From positions 62,001 to 126,000 of the forward strand of contig NZ_JARZAG010000001.1 of the NCBI RefSeq assembly GCF_029892155.1: DNA of 64,000 bases, read 5' to 3'. Both the position numbers and the translations under genes were made by a program. Under the pieces are notes generated by a model. The model saw only the letters and a program-made list of their open reading frames with translations, did no database searches and was not told the DNA's origin. Position 1 is the first letter of the stretch. Every line of letters begins with the position of its first letter. This document shows, one piece after another, positions 54,418-63,033 of this stretch. Source of the DNA: Kitasatospora sp. GAS204B. Lineage in GTDB: Bacteria; Actinomycetota; Actinomycetes; Streptomycetales; Streptomycetaceae.

Positions 54418-55094
54418 GCATCAGCGTGCTGGTCGCCGACGACCAGGCCATGATCCGCACCAGCCTGCGCCTCATCCTGGAGGACGAGCCCGACATCACC
54501 GTCGTCGCGGAAGCGCGCGACGGCGCCGAGGCCGTCGCCCTCGCCCGCCAACTGCGGCCCGACGTCTGCCTCATCGACATCCGGATGCCCCGCCTCGACG
54601 GCATCGACGTCACCCGCGCACTCGCCGGCCCGGGCGTCGCCGACCCGCTCCGGGTGGTCATCGTCACCACCTTCGGACTCGACGAGTACGTCTACGGCGC
54701 CCTCCAGGCCGGAGCCCTCGGCTTCGTCCTCAAAGACGGCGACCCAACCCTCTTCACCGCCGCCGTGCGGGCCGCCAGCATCGGGGACGCCATGATCTCC
54801 CCGTCGATCACCCGGCGCCTGCTCCGCGACCTCGCCTCCGTCAAACCCTCCCCGGCCCACCAGCCCGACTCCGCGCTCACCGACCGGGAGACCGACGTCG
54901 TCCGCGCCGTTGCCCGGGGCCGCACCAACCAGGAGATCGCGGCCGCCCTGTTCATCTCCGTCAGTACCGTGAAGGGCCACCTCGCCGCGATCCAGAACAA
55001 ACTCGGAGCCCGCAACCGCAGCGAGATCACCGCCTGGGCCTGGGAATCCCGCCTGATGCCGGGCAGCGCCGACCAACCGAACAGCAGCCGATAG
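54414..55094 (+). CDS. NarL/LuxR-type response regulator
   Basis: A 226-residue regulator. Receiver: acidic pocket VADDQ, phospho-acceptor Asp55 in CLIDIRMPRLDG, Thr in VTTFGLDEYV and Lys in FVLKDGDP. The C-terminal LuxR HTH is LTDRETDVVRAVARGRTNQEIAAALFISVSTVKGHL. It is translationally coupled to the kinase. Its target is most likely the divergent exporter operon; I did not find a convincing repeated binding site in the 175-base gap. Confidence 0.94.
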   Translation: MSISVLVADDQAMIRTSLRLILEDEPDITVVAEARDGAEAVALARQLRPDVCLIDIRMPRLDGIDVTRALAGPGVADPLRVVIVTTFGLDEYVYGALQAGALGFVLKDGDPTLFTAAVRAASIGDAMISPSITRRLLRDLASVKPSPAHQPDSALTDRETDVVRAVARGRTNQEIAAALFISVSTVKGHLAAIQNKLGARNRSEITAWAWESRLMPGSADQPNSSR

Positions 55095-55448
55095 CCCGTG
55101 CGAATCGGCCAGGCGGGTGGAGGCGCGCCACAGACCTCGGGCTGAGATCGAACTGAGTGCGCTCCCATTTCACATCGCGAGCCCCAGGGCCTTCGAGACG
55201 CGTCAGTCGCACGACGTTTCCGCAGCTCAGCGGGGCCCTTTACAGGTCCGTGTTCTGGCAGAGACGTGTCTCGTGGGTGCCGTGTCCCTTCCCTCAGGCA
55301 AACGTCACCGCACTGAGGTCGGTCGAGGAAGTCGATCATGTGACTTGTTCAGCCCGGAGAGTGAAAGAGGCGGCAAGGCACGCCTCGGGACCAGCTGGGG
55401 CCGATACGAAGATCACGTTCGTTTTGTGATCTTCGAAAGGACCAACTC
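55095..55448. other. 354-base gap before the RCC1 gene
   Basis: No coding frame of normal character. It contains an unusually low-GC stretch for this window and a strong dyad at its end (55407-55435). The remainder shows no repeat or RNA motif I can name. Confidence 0.5.
55407..55435 (+). promoter_or_regulatory. 10-bp perfect dyad directly before the RCC1 ribosome site
   Basis: CGAAGATCAC (55407-55416) and GTGATCTTCG (55426-55435) are separated by nine AT-rich bases. AAAGGA of the RCC1 gene begins two bases later. It may be an operator or an mRNA hairpin that sets access to the ribosome site. Confidence 0.65.
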
Positions 55449-56681
55449 GTGCGCGCATATCGCACAGGTCGCAGGCTTGCCGCCGCGCTCTGTTCCCTCA
55501 TGGCCGTCCTCGCCCCTGTCGCTGTTCACACCCTGGTGTCGGCTGACACCGCGCACGCCCAGGAGAAGCGCCTCAAGTCCTGGGGCAACAACCGCTCCGG
55601 CCAGCTCGGGGACGGCACCTGGACCGACTTCCGCACCACAGCCACCACCGTGCTCGGATTGACGAGCGCTGAGGTGGTGAAGATCGCCGCCGGCGGGGCC
55701 GGGCCGACCACCGGCCACGGGCTGGCGCTGCTGACGGACCGTACGGTGCAGTCCTGGGGTGCGAACGGGTCCGGCCAGCTCGGTGACGGCAGCGTGTTCA
55801 GCCACAACGCGCCCGGACAGGTCGTCAACCTCTCCAACGCCACCGACATCGCGGCGGGCGGTGCGCACAGCCTGGCCCTGCTGGCCGACCAGACGGTCGT
55901 CTCCTGGGGAAAGAACAACTACGGCCAGCTCGGCAACGGCACCACCTTGGACAGCAGCGTGCCGGTCCGGGTCGAGGGCCTCAACAAGGTGATCGCCATC
56001 GCCGCCGGGCTCAACCACAGCCTCGCGCTGCGCGAGGACGGCACGGTCTGGGCCTGGGGCTACAACATCAACGGCCAGCTGGGCGACGGCACTTCGGCCA
56101 GCCGGAGCGTACCCTCCCCGGTGAGCAACCTGACCGGCGTCAGCCGGATCGCGGCCGGCTGCAACCACAACCTTGCCCTCGTCGGCCCGCCGCGCAGCAG
56201 CACCGGGCCCACCAGCGGCAACACGGTGAAGGCCTGGGGCTACAACGCCACCGGCCAGCTCGGTGACAACAGCACCATCAACCGCTACACCCCGGTCGAC
56301 ACCCAGGGCCCGTGGCTCGGCGGGGTCTCCCAGATCGCCGCCGGGTGCAACCACAGCCTGGCCGTCACCGACAGCGACAACAAGCTCAAGGCCTGGGGAC
56401 AGAACACCTCCGGCCAGATCGGTGACGGGACGACGGACTACCGCATCACCCCCGTCACTGTCCCGGGCATCAAGGGCGTCGAGCTGGTGTCGGGCGGCCG
56501 CGAGCACACCATCGCCCTGCTCGGTGACAACACCGTGCGCTCCTGGGGCGCCAACGGCTCCGGCCAGCTCGGCAACGGCACCACCACCGACAGCACCACC
56601 CCGGTCACCAGCCTGACCGCGCTCACCGGTGTCGACAAGATCGCCGCGCCGGTCGGCGGCGATTTCAGCTTGGCCAACTAG
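55449..56681 (+). CDS. secreted RCC1-repeat beta-propeller protein
   Basis: A 410-residue exported protein. The signal peptide ends near residue 38 (VSADTAHAQ). About seven RCC1 repeats follow, each with a W-G-x-N-x-x-G-Q-L/I-G-D/N-G core (SWGNNRSGQLGDGTW, SWGANGSGQLGDGS, SWGKNNYGQLGNGT, AWGYNINGQLGDGT, AWGYNATGQLGDN, AWGQNTSGQIGDGT, SWGANGSGQLGNGT) and an IAAGxxHSLAL strand, enough to close a seven-bladed propeller. Bacterial versions are extracellular with unknown ligands. Start is the GTG at 55449 after AAAGGA. No partner gene is evident. Confidence 0.9.
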   Translation: MRAYRTGRRLAAALCSLMAVLAPVAVHTLVSADTAHAQEKRLKSWGNNRSGQLGDGTWTDFRTTATTVLGLTSAEVVKIAAGGAGPTTGHGLALLTDRTVQSWGANGSGQLGDGSVFSHNAPGQVVNLSNATDIAAGGAHSLALLADQTVVSWGKNNYGQLGNGTTLDSSVPVRVEGLNKVIAIAAGLNHSLALREDGTVWAWGYNINGQLGDGTSASRSVPSPVSNLTGVSRIAAGCNHNLALVGPPRSSTGPTSGNTVKAWGYNATGQLGDNSTINRYTPVDTQGPWLGGVSQIAAGCNHSLAVTDSDNKLKAWGQNTSGQIGDGTTDYRITPVTVPGIKGVELVSGGREHTIALLGDNTVRSWGANGSGQLGNGTTTDSTTPVTSLTALTGVDKIAAPVGGDFSLAN

Positions 56682-56890
56682 GGCGTTTCCTTCCGAGCAT
56701 CGGATCGTTGGCCGGTCGTGTCGTTGACTGGCAGGTGATCGCGGCGATCGGTGGCTCCCCATCGCCCGAGTGCCCCGGGCCCGCGCGGCCGGGGCCGCGT
56801 GCCGCTGCGGGGCCGAGCCGCGGGGGTCGGCGCGGCAGCGCGGTGCGGCGGTCCCGACCGTCCGGGTGCTTTGCTCTAGATTGCCCGGTT

Positions 56891-58480
56891 ATGGGAGAGA
56901 GTCGCGAGATCAGTCGCCGGTCGGTGCTCAGGACGGTCGCCGCCGGTCTCGTGTCGGTGACGGGCACGGGAGCGGCAGCGGCCTTGGGCCCGGTGGCGTT
57001 CCCGCAGCCCGTGACGGTGCGGCGGCGGCCGGCGCCGGGGCTGGTGCCGTCGGTGCTGGAGCAGGTGCTGGACGTCCGATACGCGCAGGTCGAGGTGCCG
57101 GGCCACGGGCCGATCACCACGCGGGCCTACAACGGGGGCTTCCCGGGGCCGACGCTGCGGGTCCGGGCCGGGGACACCCTGCTGCTCACGCACGTCAACG
57201 GACTGCCGCCGAACCCCGTCCACGACGGCCGCGCCGAGTACGGTCACCGGATGCCGCACCGGCCCCACAGCTTCAACCTGCACGCCCACGGCATGCACGT
57301 CTCCCCGTCGGGGCTCGCCGACAACGTGCTGCGGGAGTTCGCGCCGCGCTCCGCGCCCGGCAACCCGGAGCCGCACTACCGCACGGTGCTGCACATCCCA
57401 GCCGACCACCCCGCCGGGACGTACTGGTACCACCCGCACCTGCACGGCTCGACCGCCGAACAACTGGCCGGGGGCATGGCGGGGGTGATCGTGGTGGAGG
57501 GGGACATCGACGAGGTGCCGGAGGTGCGGGCCGCCGCGGACGTGGTGGTCTGCGTCAACGAGCTCAAGCTGCGCGACGGCCGGGTGCCGCCGTTCGACGC
57601 GGGAGCCTGGCTGACGGGGGTGCCGTCCGTGTTCACCGTGAACGGCGCGGTCAACCCGCTGCTGGCACTGCGGCCGGGCGAGGTGCAGCGCTGGCGCCTG
57701 GTGGGGGCTACCGCGTTCACCGCGCTCACGCTACGACTCACCGGTCCACAGGGCCAGTTGACGATGCACCGGATCGCCCAGGACGGCATCACGCTGCCCG
57801 CGCCGGTGCCCGCGCAGACGGTGGAGCTGGTGATGGGCAACCGGGTGGACGTGCTGGTCCGGGGTGCGGCGCCAGGCCGGTACGAGCTGCGGGCCGACCG
57901 GGTGCCGCAGCCGCTGCTGACCGTCGAGGTGGCGGGCCCGCCGCTGGACCCGCCGATGGCCCTGCCGCGCGCGCTGCCGCCCGGCCGGCCGTTCCTCGAC
58001 GAGCGGGAGGTCACCGGTCCGGACCGGGAGGTGCTCTTCCACGTCGACCCGGGCGTCTTCCCCCTGCCGTTCCCCGACGCCTTCCGCGTGCTGGGAACCC
58101 ACCCGACCCCGCCCGCGCACCCACACGGCGACCTCCGCCTCGACCCGGCGTACGGCCTGTACGACCCGGGGTACGTCAACCACGTGCTGCCGCTGGGCCG
58201 TACGGAGCGCTGGACGGTTCGCACCGGCGAGACCTCCCCCGGCTTCAACCACCCCTTCCACCTGCACACCAACCCGTTCCTGGTGACCCACCGCGACGGC
58301 GTCCGGATCGACCCGCCCATCTGGCACGACACCGTCGGCCTGGCGGGTGGCACCCCGGGCGAGTCGGTGACTTTCCTGGTCCGCTACGAGGACTTCACCG
58401 GCCGCGCGATCGCCCACTGCCACCAACTGCACCACGAGGACCTCGGCATGATGCAGACCGTGGAGTACGTCGAGGCGTGA
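56891..58480 (+). CDS. Tat-exported multicopper oxidase
   Basis: A 529-residue three-domain copper oxidase. The N-terminus carries a twin-arginine signal (SRRSVLRTVAAGL). Copper ligands are SFNLHAHGMH, WYHPHLHG, HPFHLHTNPF and the type 1/3 cluster AHCHQLHHEDLGMM with axial Met. It oxidises phenols or metals with reduction of oxygen to water; the exact substrate is unknown, and similar enzymes are known both as laccases and in natural product coupling. TAGATT at 56877-56882 lies eight bases before the ATG, suggesting a leaderless message. It converges with the P450 gene of the biosynthetic operon. Confidence 0.93.
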   Translation: MGESREISRRSVLRTVAAGLVSVTGTGAAAALGPVAFPQPVTVRRRPAPGLVPSVLEQVLDVRYAQVEVPGHGPITTRAYNGGFPGPTLRVRAGDTLLLTHVNGLPPNPVHDGRAEYGHRMPHRPHSFNLHAHGMHVSPSGLADNVLREFAPRSAPGNPEPHYRTVLHIPADHPAGTYWYHPHLHGSTAEQLAGGMAGVIVVEGDIDEVPEVRAAADVVVCVNELKLRDGRVPPFDAGAWLTGVPSVFTVNGAVNPLLALRPGEVQRWRLVGATAFTALTLRLTGPQGQLTMHRIAQDGITLPAPVPAQTVELVMGNRVDVLVRGAAPGRYELRADRVPQPLLTVEVAGPPLDPPMALPRALPPGRPFLDEREVTGPDREVLFHVDPGVFPLPFPDAFRVLGTHPTPPAHPHGDLRLDPAYGLYDPGYVNHVLPLGRTERWTVRTGETSPGFNHPFHLHTNPFLVTHRDGVRIDPPIWHDTVGLAGGTPGESVTFLVRYEDFTGRAIAHCHQLHHEDLGMMQTVEYVEA

Positions 58481-58662
58481 TCCGGACGGCCTCCGAGAAG
58501 GTGAGCAGCCGCCTGGCGCTCGCGTGGGTGTAGGCCGGCTCCCGTGAACAGAGCCAGGCGCTACCGTCGTGATTGCTGAGTGCCGTTAGCCGGAGCGTGC
58601 AGGTGGGCAGTGGGCCCCGTTCTCCTTGAGCCAGCCGTCCGTCTTCAAGGGGTGCAAGCTCC

Positions 58663-60036
58663 TCACGTGCTGCCACTGTCGCCTGGCAGGCGTCGCACCG
58701 CTCGCGCGGTCAGCGGCAGGCAGACCAGTTGGGCCGCGCCGACGGCAACTCGCTCCGCCTGGTCGCGGGTTCGCACGAGCGCCTTCTTGAACCCGAGCAC
58801 GAACCCGGCGGGTGCCGGTGAGCCGTAGGCCGTCAGGCAGCACAGGCCGCCTCCTTCCAGTCCCCTGGTGTGGCGGGTGGGAGCGTGGACGGCGAAGGAG
58901 CTCAGGAGTTCGCGCACGATCACCGCTGCCGCTGTCCGGGAGCACCGTTCGGCGGGGCACTTGCGTCGCCCCAGGCCGAAGCCCACGAATCCGCTGTCCG
59001 CTCGGCCGCGTTGCTCCCATCTGTGCGGGTTGAAGGCATCCGGCTCGGTGTGGCCCGTCCGCTGGTGCCGGCCGATGTCGAACAGGAGCTGGGTTCCGCG
59101 CGGGATCGTCACGGCCGGGCTGAGCGGGATGTCGTCCGTCACGAGTCGCTGGATGGTTGCGTGCAGGGGGTAGAGCCGCAGTGCTTCCGAGAGGAGGTGG
59201 TCAAGGTAGCGGGGATCGTTCTCGACGATCCGTTCGACGACGTGCGGATGGCGGGATGCCTCGAGCACGGTGTGGCAGACGCCTTCGGAGAGCTGGATGA
59301 CACCGGTGTTGAAGAACACGCCTTGCAGGTGCTTCGACCTGGAGGTCGTGTCGAGTGTGCTGTCGGGGCCGAAGATCTCGGGGCAGCCACCGTGCTCGGT
59401 CACCTTGGTCCGCACGAGGTCGAGGAGTGCCAGTGCGGCGTCGGCGTCGCCGGCGGGCCGAAGTCCCTTGGAGGTGCGCATGGAGTCCCTGGCGGAGCGG
59501 GCGATCAGCGTGATCTGCTCCTGCGTCGGCGCGGTTCTGAAGGCCAGTTCGAACATGAGGCGGGCGGAGATCGGGACGGCGAGGTCCATGAGCCGCAGCA
59601 CGCGGCTCGTGGTGCCGAGGGGCCAGGCGTCGTCCAGGACCTGGCGGGTACACCTGCGGGCCATCGCGACGATCTCCTCGCGCGGGACGGCGAGGGCGCG
59701 GAAGGTCGCCCTGGCCAGTTCCGCGTAACGGGGGTGGTCGGGGTCGATGTTCTCCTGGTGCTCGTCGGCCGGGCGGTGGAAGTGGCGGATGGCCCGCCGC
59801 GCGTGGGTGTCGCCGCGGTGGCTCGCGGACTCGTGGGCGAAGAGCTCCTCCAGGACCGGCCCGTGGATGTCCTGGTTCGGCAGGCGGATCATCGGGGTGC
59901 CGGCCGGGCCGTCGTCCTTGGTGAGCAGGCGGAACCGGTAGGCAGCGGCAAGGCGCGGGTGGGCGGCGAAGGCGAGCACCGCCGCGGTGGCAGCGGCTGC
60001 CGGGATCGCGATCAGCAGGATCAGGAGGGCGCTCAT
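58663..60036 (-). CDS. cytochrome P450 with N-terminal membrane anchor
   Basis: A 457-residue P450, last gene of the four-gene operon. The haem-thiolate loop is FGLGRRKCPAERC (FxxGxRxC) and the K-helix is EALRLYP (ExxR). A hydrophobic helix LLILLIAIPAAAATAAVLAFAA opens the protein; most bacterial P450s have none. By hand alignment counting back from the conserved RHP, the I-helix GGxET/DT motif reads TGVIQL, so the usual acid-alcohol pair for dioxygen activation is absent. This suggests an unusual reaction or a peroxide-type mechanism. About 250 bases separate it from the ligase gene upstream. Confidence 0.88.
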   Translation of the reverse strand: MSALLILLIAIPAAAATAAVLAFAAHPRLAAAYRFRLLTKDDGPAGTPMIRLPNQDIHGPVLEELFAHESASHRGDTHARRAIRHFHRPADEHQENIDPDHPRYAELARATFRALAVPREEIVAMARRCTRQVLDDAWPLGTTSRVLRLMDLAVPISARLMFELAFRTAPTQEQITLIARSARDSMRTSKGLRPAGDADAALALLDLVRTKVTEHGGCPEIFGPDSTLDTTSRSKHLQGVFFNTGVIQLSEGVCHTVLEASRHPHVVERIVENDPRYLDHLLSEALRLYPLHATIQRLVTDDIPLSPAVTIPRGTQLLFDIGRHQRTGHTEPDAFNPHRWEQRGRADSGFVGFGLGRRKCPAERCSRTAAAVIVRELLSSFAVHAPTRHTRGLEGGGLCCLTAYGSPAPAGFVLGFKKALVRTRDQAERVAVGAAQLVCLPLTARAVRRLPGDSGST

Positions 60037-60283
60037 GCGGGCTCCGTCGACGAGGCTCGAATCGCCTGTGCTTCCCTTACCACCCTTACCCGACTTCGGT
60101 GTTGTGAAGCCGCTCGTGCGCGGGACGCGTCCACGGGCGGGATCCGGTCGGGCCCTGTTGCACCGGATCGGCGGATTCGCCTGCGGCGGTCCGGGGCGGC
60201 TGCGGTGCCGTCCTGGTCTGCTCGCCCGTGGTCCCGACGCTCGCTCCGCCGGACAGTTGCCGCGCTGCTGTACGACTCCCCGA

Positions 60284-61873
60284 TCACGCGGATTCGCCGC
60301 ACACTGCGCGGGCACCTGCGCTGATCTCGCGGCGGACCTCGTCCTTGCGGACCTTGCCGAGCGCCGTTCGCGGCAGCGCGGCCACGAGGGCCAGCCGGGC
60401 CGGCAGGTACCACTCGGTCATCTTCCTGCCCCGCAGGAAGGCGCGGAGGTCATCGAGCGAGGGCGGCGCACCGCGCGGGACCACGACCGCGCAGGCGACT
60501 TCGTGGCCGTCGTCGTCCGGCACGCCGACGACGGTGGCTTCGGCCACCCGGGGGTGGCCCAGGAGTTCGCCCTCCACCTCGGCCACCGGGATCACGTAGC
60601 CCCAGCCGATGCGATCGGCCGCGCGGGAGAGGAAGCGCAGGTTCCCCCGCTCGTCGGCCTGGACGAGGTCGTCCGTGTCGTACCAGCCCTGGTCGTCCGC
60701 GGGACTCCACAGGACGCGCCTGGTGCGCAGGTCGAACATCCCGCGGCACAGGCCGGGGCCGCGCACGTGCAGCCGGTCGGCCCCGGTGGCGTCGCTCCCG
60801 GTCATCCGGATCCGCATGCCCGGCAACGGTTCGCCGAGGGTCCGCTCCTGCGTGCCCGCCGGGTCGTCCGGCCGGGTCGCCATGACCGGGCCTGCCTCCG
60901 TCATGCCGTAGAACCTGACCAGTCGCGGGCACAGGTGCGTGCGCACCTGTGCGGCGACGGGGGCGGGCAGTGGCGCGGCGAGGCTGATGACCTGGCGCAG
61001 CCCGCTCAGCTCGCGGGGGTGACGCTGCTGCTCGCAGGCGAGTTCACCGAGGCTGCGCGGGGCCGCGATCAGGCAGTTCACGTCGTGCTGTGCCAGCAGG
61101 TCCAGCCACGTCCCGGGGTCGTGGGTGTCGGTGAACATCGAGGGCTGTCCGGTGGCGAGCGGAGACAGCAGCCCGAACAGCAGCCCGATGGCATGGGTCA
61201 GGGTGGAGACGGCGGCCGTCACGCCGTTCTCCGGCAGGTGCGTCCGTGCGGCCCGGAGGGCGGCGTACCTGGTGTTGTGGGTGTGCAGCACGGCCTTGGC
61301 CCGGCCGGTCGTCCCCGAGGTGCAGAGCACCTGGCACACGTCGTCGGCTTGCACGGTCGGGCGTTCGGCGACGGGCAGCGGTTCGGCGGACGCCGCGTCG
61401 CGCATCAGGTCGCCGAGGGTGATGACCTGCGCGGTCCCGTGCCCACCGGAGTCGCCGGCGTCCGCGGTGACGAGGAGGCCGGCCCCGGTGCTGGCCGTCA
61501 TCACCTCCCGCTCGCGCGCGCCGGTGCCCGGCGGCAGTGAGAGCGCCGCCGCGCCCACCCGGCCGCAGGCCAGCCACAAGGCTCCCGACTCCCACCAGTT
61601 CGGCAGCTGCCAGGCCACCACCTGGCCGGGACGGACCCCCCGCTCCCGCAGCACCGCGGCGAACTGTTCGACACATCGGGCGAGTTCGCCGAAGGTGACC
61701 GTCGCCGTCTCGCCCAGGAGGGTGCGTGCGTTGAGGTACGCGGGTCGGTCGGCCGCGGTGCGGGCCAGCGCGTGGAGGTCGTCCAGGAAGGTGCCGTGGC
61801 GCCACCACCCCTGTGCGTAGTAGGAGGCGGACTCGGCCGGCAGCGCTGGCAACGACCTGCTCAACTCACCCAT
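60284..61873 (-). CDS. AMP-dependent acyl-CoA synthetase/ligase
   Basis: A 529-residue ANL-superfamily enzyme. Core motifs in order: A3 CTSGTTGRAKAVLHTHN (about 195), A5 FYGMTEAG, A7 WYDTDDLV, A8 RAADRIGWGYVIPVAEVE and A10 with Lys in PRTALGKVRKDEV. It activates a carboxylic acid as adenylate and passes it to CoA or another acceptor. No carrier protein is encoded in the visible part. The ATG at 61873 overlaps the end of the PLP-enzyme gene by eight bases, so they are coupled. The best resemblance is to benzoate- or cyclohexanecarboxylate-CoA ligases. Confidence 0.92.
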   Translation of the reverse strand: MGELSRSLPALPAESASYYAQGWWRHGTFLDDLHALARTAADRPAYLNARTLLGETATVTFGELARCVEQFAAVLRERGVRPGQVVAWQLPNWWESGALWLACGRVGAAALSLPPGTGAREREVMTASTGAGLLVTADAGDSGGHGTAQVITLGDLMRDAASAEPLPVAERPTVQADDVCQVLCTSGTTGRAKAVLHTHNTRYAALRAARTHLPENGVTAAVSTLTHAIGLLFGLLSPLATGQPSMFTDTHDPGTWLDLLAQHDVNCLIAAPRSLGELACEQQRHPRELSGLRQVISLAAPLPAPVAAQVRTHLCPRLVRFYGMTEAGPVMATRPDDPAGTQERTLGEPLPGMRIRMTGSDATGADRLHVRGPGLCRGMFDLRTRRVLWSPADDQGWYDTDDLVQADERGNLRFLSRAADRIGWGYVIPVAEVEGELLGHPRVAEATVVGVPDDDGHEVACAVVVPRGAPPSLDDLRAFLRGRKMTEWYLPARLALVAALPRTALGKVRKDEVRREISAGARAVCGESA

Positions 61874-63011
61874 GGTTCCCCGAAAGTGACAGCGGTGACG
61901 AAAGCTTGGCGACCGCGCGGGCGACGACCTCGCCCGCCTCGTCCTGGTGGGCGTGCCAGTGGGGCTGGTAGGTACCGGCGGGCGTGGGAGCGGCGCCACC
62001 GGTGTAGACGACCAGGGCGCGTTCGCCGGGGCGGATCAGGCCCTGCTCGATGGCGTCGAGCGTGCCGGCCAGCGAGTAGAGGCCGGCCCGCTCGCGGGGT
62101 GTGCCGTCGGGGTCGAGGGCGACGGCGACGCCGGCCTCCCGGAGCAGGGCGATGGCACGCGGTTCCAGCTGGAGGTAGCGGCTGTTGGTGAGGGCGCGCA
62201 CGGTGCCGCGGCTGTAGGCGCACAGAGCCCGCATGCGCCGCACGAGGTCCTCGGTGAGCCTCTGGCGGAACAGTGTGGGTTCGAGCACCGGGACCTCGCC
62301 AGCCTCGCCCGGCCGCCCGCCGAGGGCCTTGACGAACGGGGCGACGGCCTGCTGCTGGACGCCGAGGAAGCGGGGCACCTGGACGGACTGCGTGCGCTGG
62401 AGCTCGCGCAGCCCGGCGTAGAACCCGAGCGGCCCGTACCCGCTGGACAGCGCCTGGACGTGCCAGTCCCACTGCCGGCCCAGCTCGTGTCCGGCGTCGC
62501 GCAGGACGTGGGCGCGCAGCTTGTTCGCCTCGTCCTGGTCGGCCGGGGCAGGGATGACCGGGACGCCCAGGGTCTGGGCGCAGGCCGCCAGGACGGCCTT
62601 GATCCGGTCCTCGGGTGCGTCGACCTCGACGAACTGCACGGTGTCGGACTCGGCGAGCCGGGGCACGATGCGGCGGCGGGAAGCCGGCGGGTGCAGGATC
62701 ACCGCGCGCAGGCCGACGTGGGCGGCGTAGGCGGCCAGGGCGTTGGCGGTGTTCCCCGAACTCTGGGCGAGGACGAGCGGCTGCTCCTGCCCCACGTAGC
62801 GGGAGACGGCCAGGCAGACCAGCCAGGACTTGAAGGTGCCGGTGGTGTTGCCCGTCGACAGGTCCAGCACGTCGGCGAGAACGCCGCCCTGGGGCGGTAA
62901 CTGGACGATGCGTGCGCTCTCCTGGAGGCTCGCCCGGCGGATCCGCTCGGGGTCGGCCGACAGGTGCGCGGCATACCGCCGCACGACGTCGTCCTGCGCG
63001 TAGATCTCCAT
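61866..63011 (-). CDS. PLP-dependent enzyme, threonine-synthase/cysteine-synthase fold
   Basis: A 381-residue fold-type II PLP enzyme. The Schiff-base Lys is in STGNTTGTFKSWL (about residue 61), the phosphate/PLP loop is SSGNTANALAAYAA, and LSSGYGPLGFYAG is the glycine loop. YTGGAAPTPAG near the end is the pyridine-nitrogen motif. It most resembles threonine synthase-like proteins of biosynthetic clusters, which do beta- or gamma-replacement on amino acids with a phosphate or acetyl leaving group. It lies 22 bases after the oxygenase gene and overlaps the ligase gene. Confidence 0.88.
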   Translation of the reverse strand: MEIYAQDDVVRRYAAHLSADPERIRRASLQESARIVQLPPQGGVLADVLDLSTGNTTGTFKSWLVCLAVSRYVGQEQPLVLAQSSGNTANALAAYAAHVGLRAVILHPPASRRRIVPRLAESDTVQFVEVDAPEDRIKAVLAACAQTLGVPVIPAPADQDEANKLRAHVLRDAGHELGRQWDWHVQALSSGYGPLGFYAGLRELQRTQSVQVPRFLGVQQQAVAPFVKALGGRPGEAGEVPVLEPTLFRQRLTEDLVRRMRALCAYSRGTVRALTNSRYLQLEPRAIALLREAGVAVALDPDGTPRERAGLYSLAGTLDAIEQGLIRPGERALVVYTGGAAPTPAGTYQPHWHAHQDEAGEVVARAVAKLSSPLSLSGNHG

Positions 63012-63033
63012 GGCCGGGCCCTCCCCGCAACCG

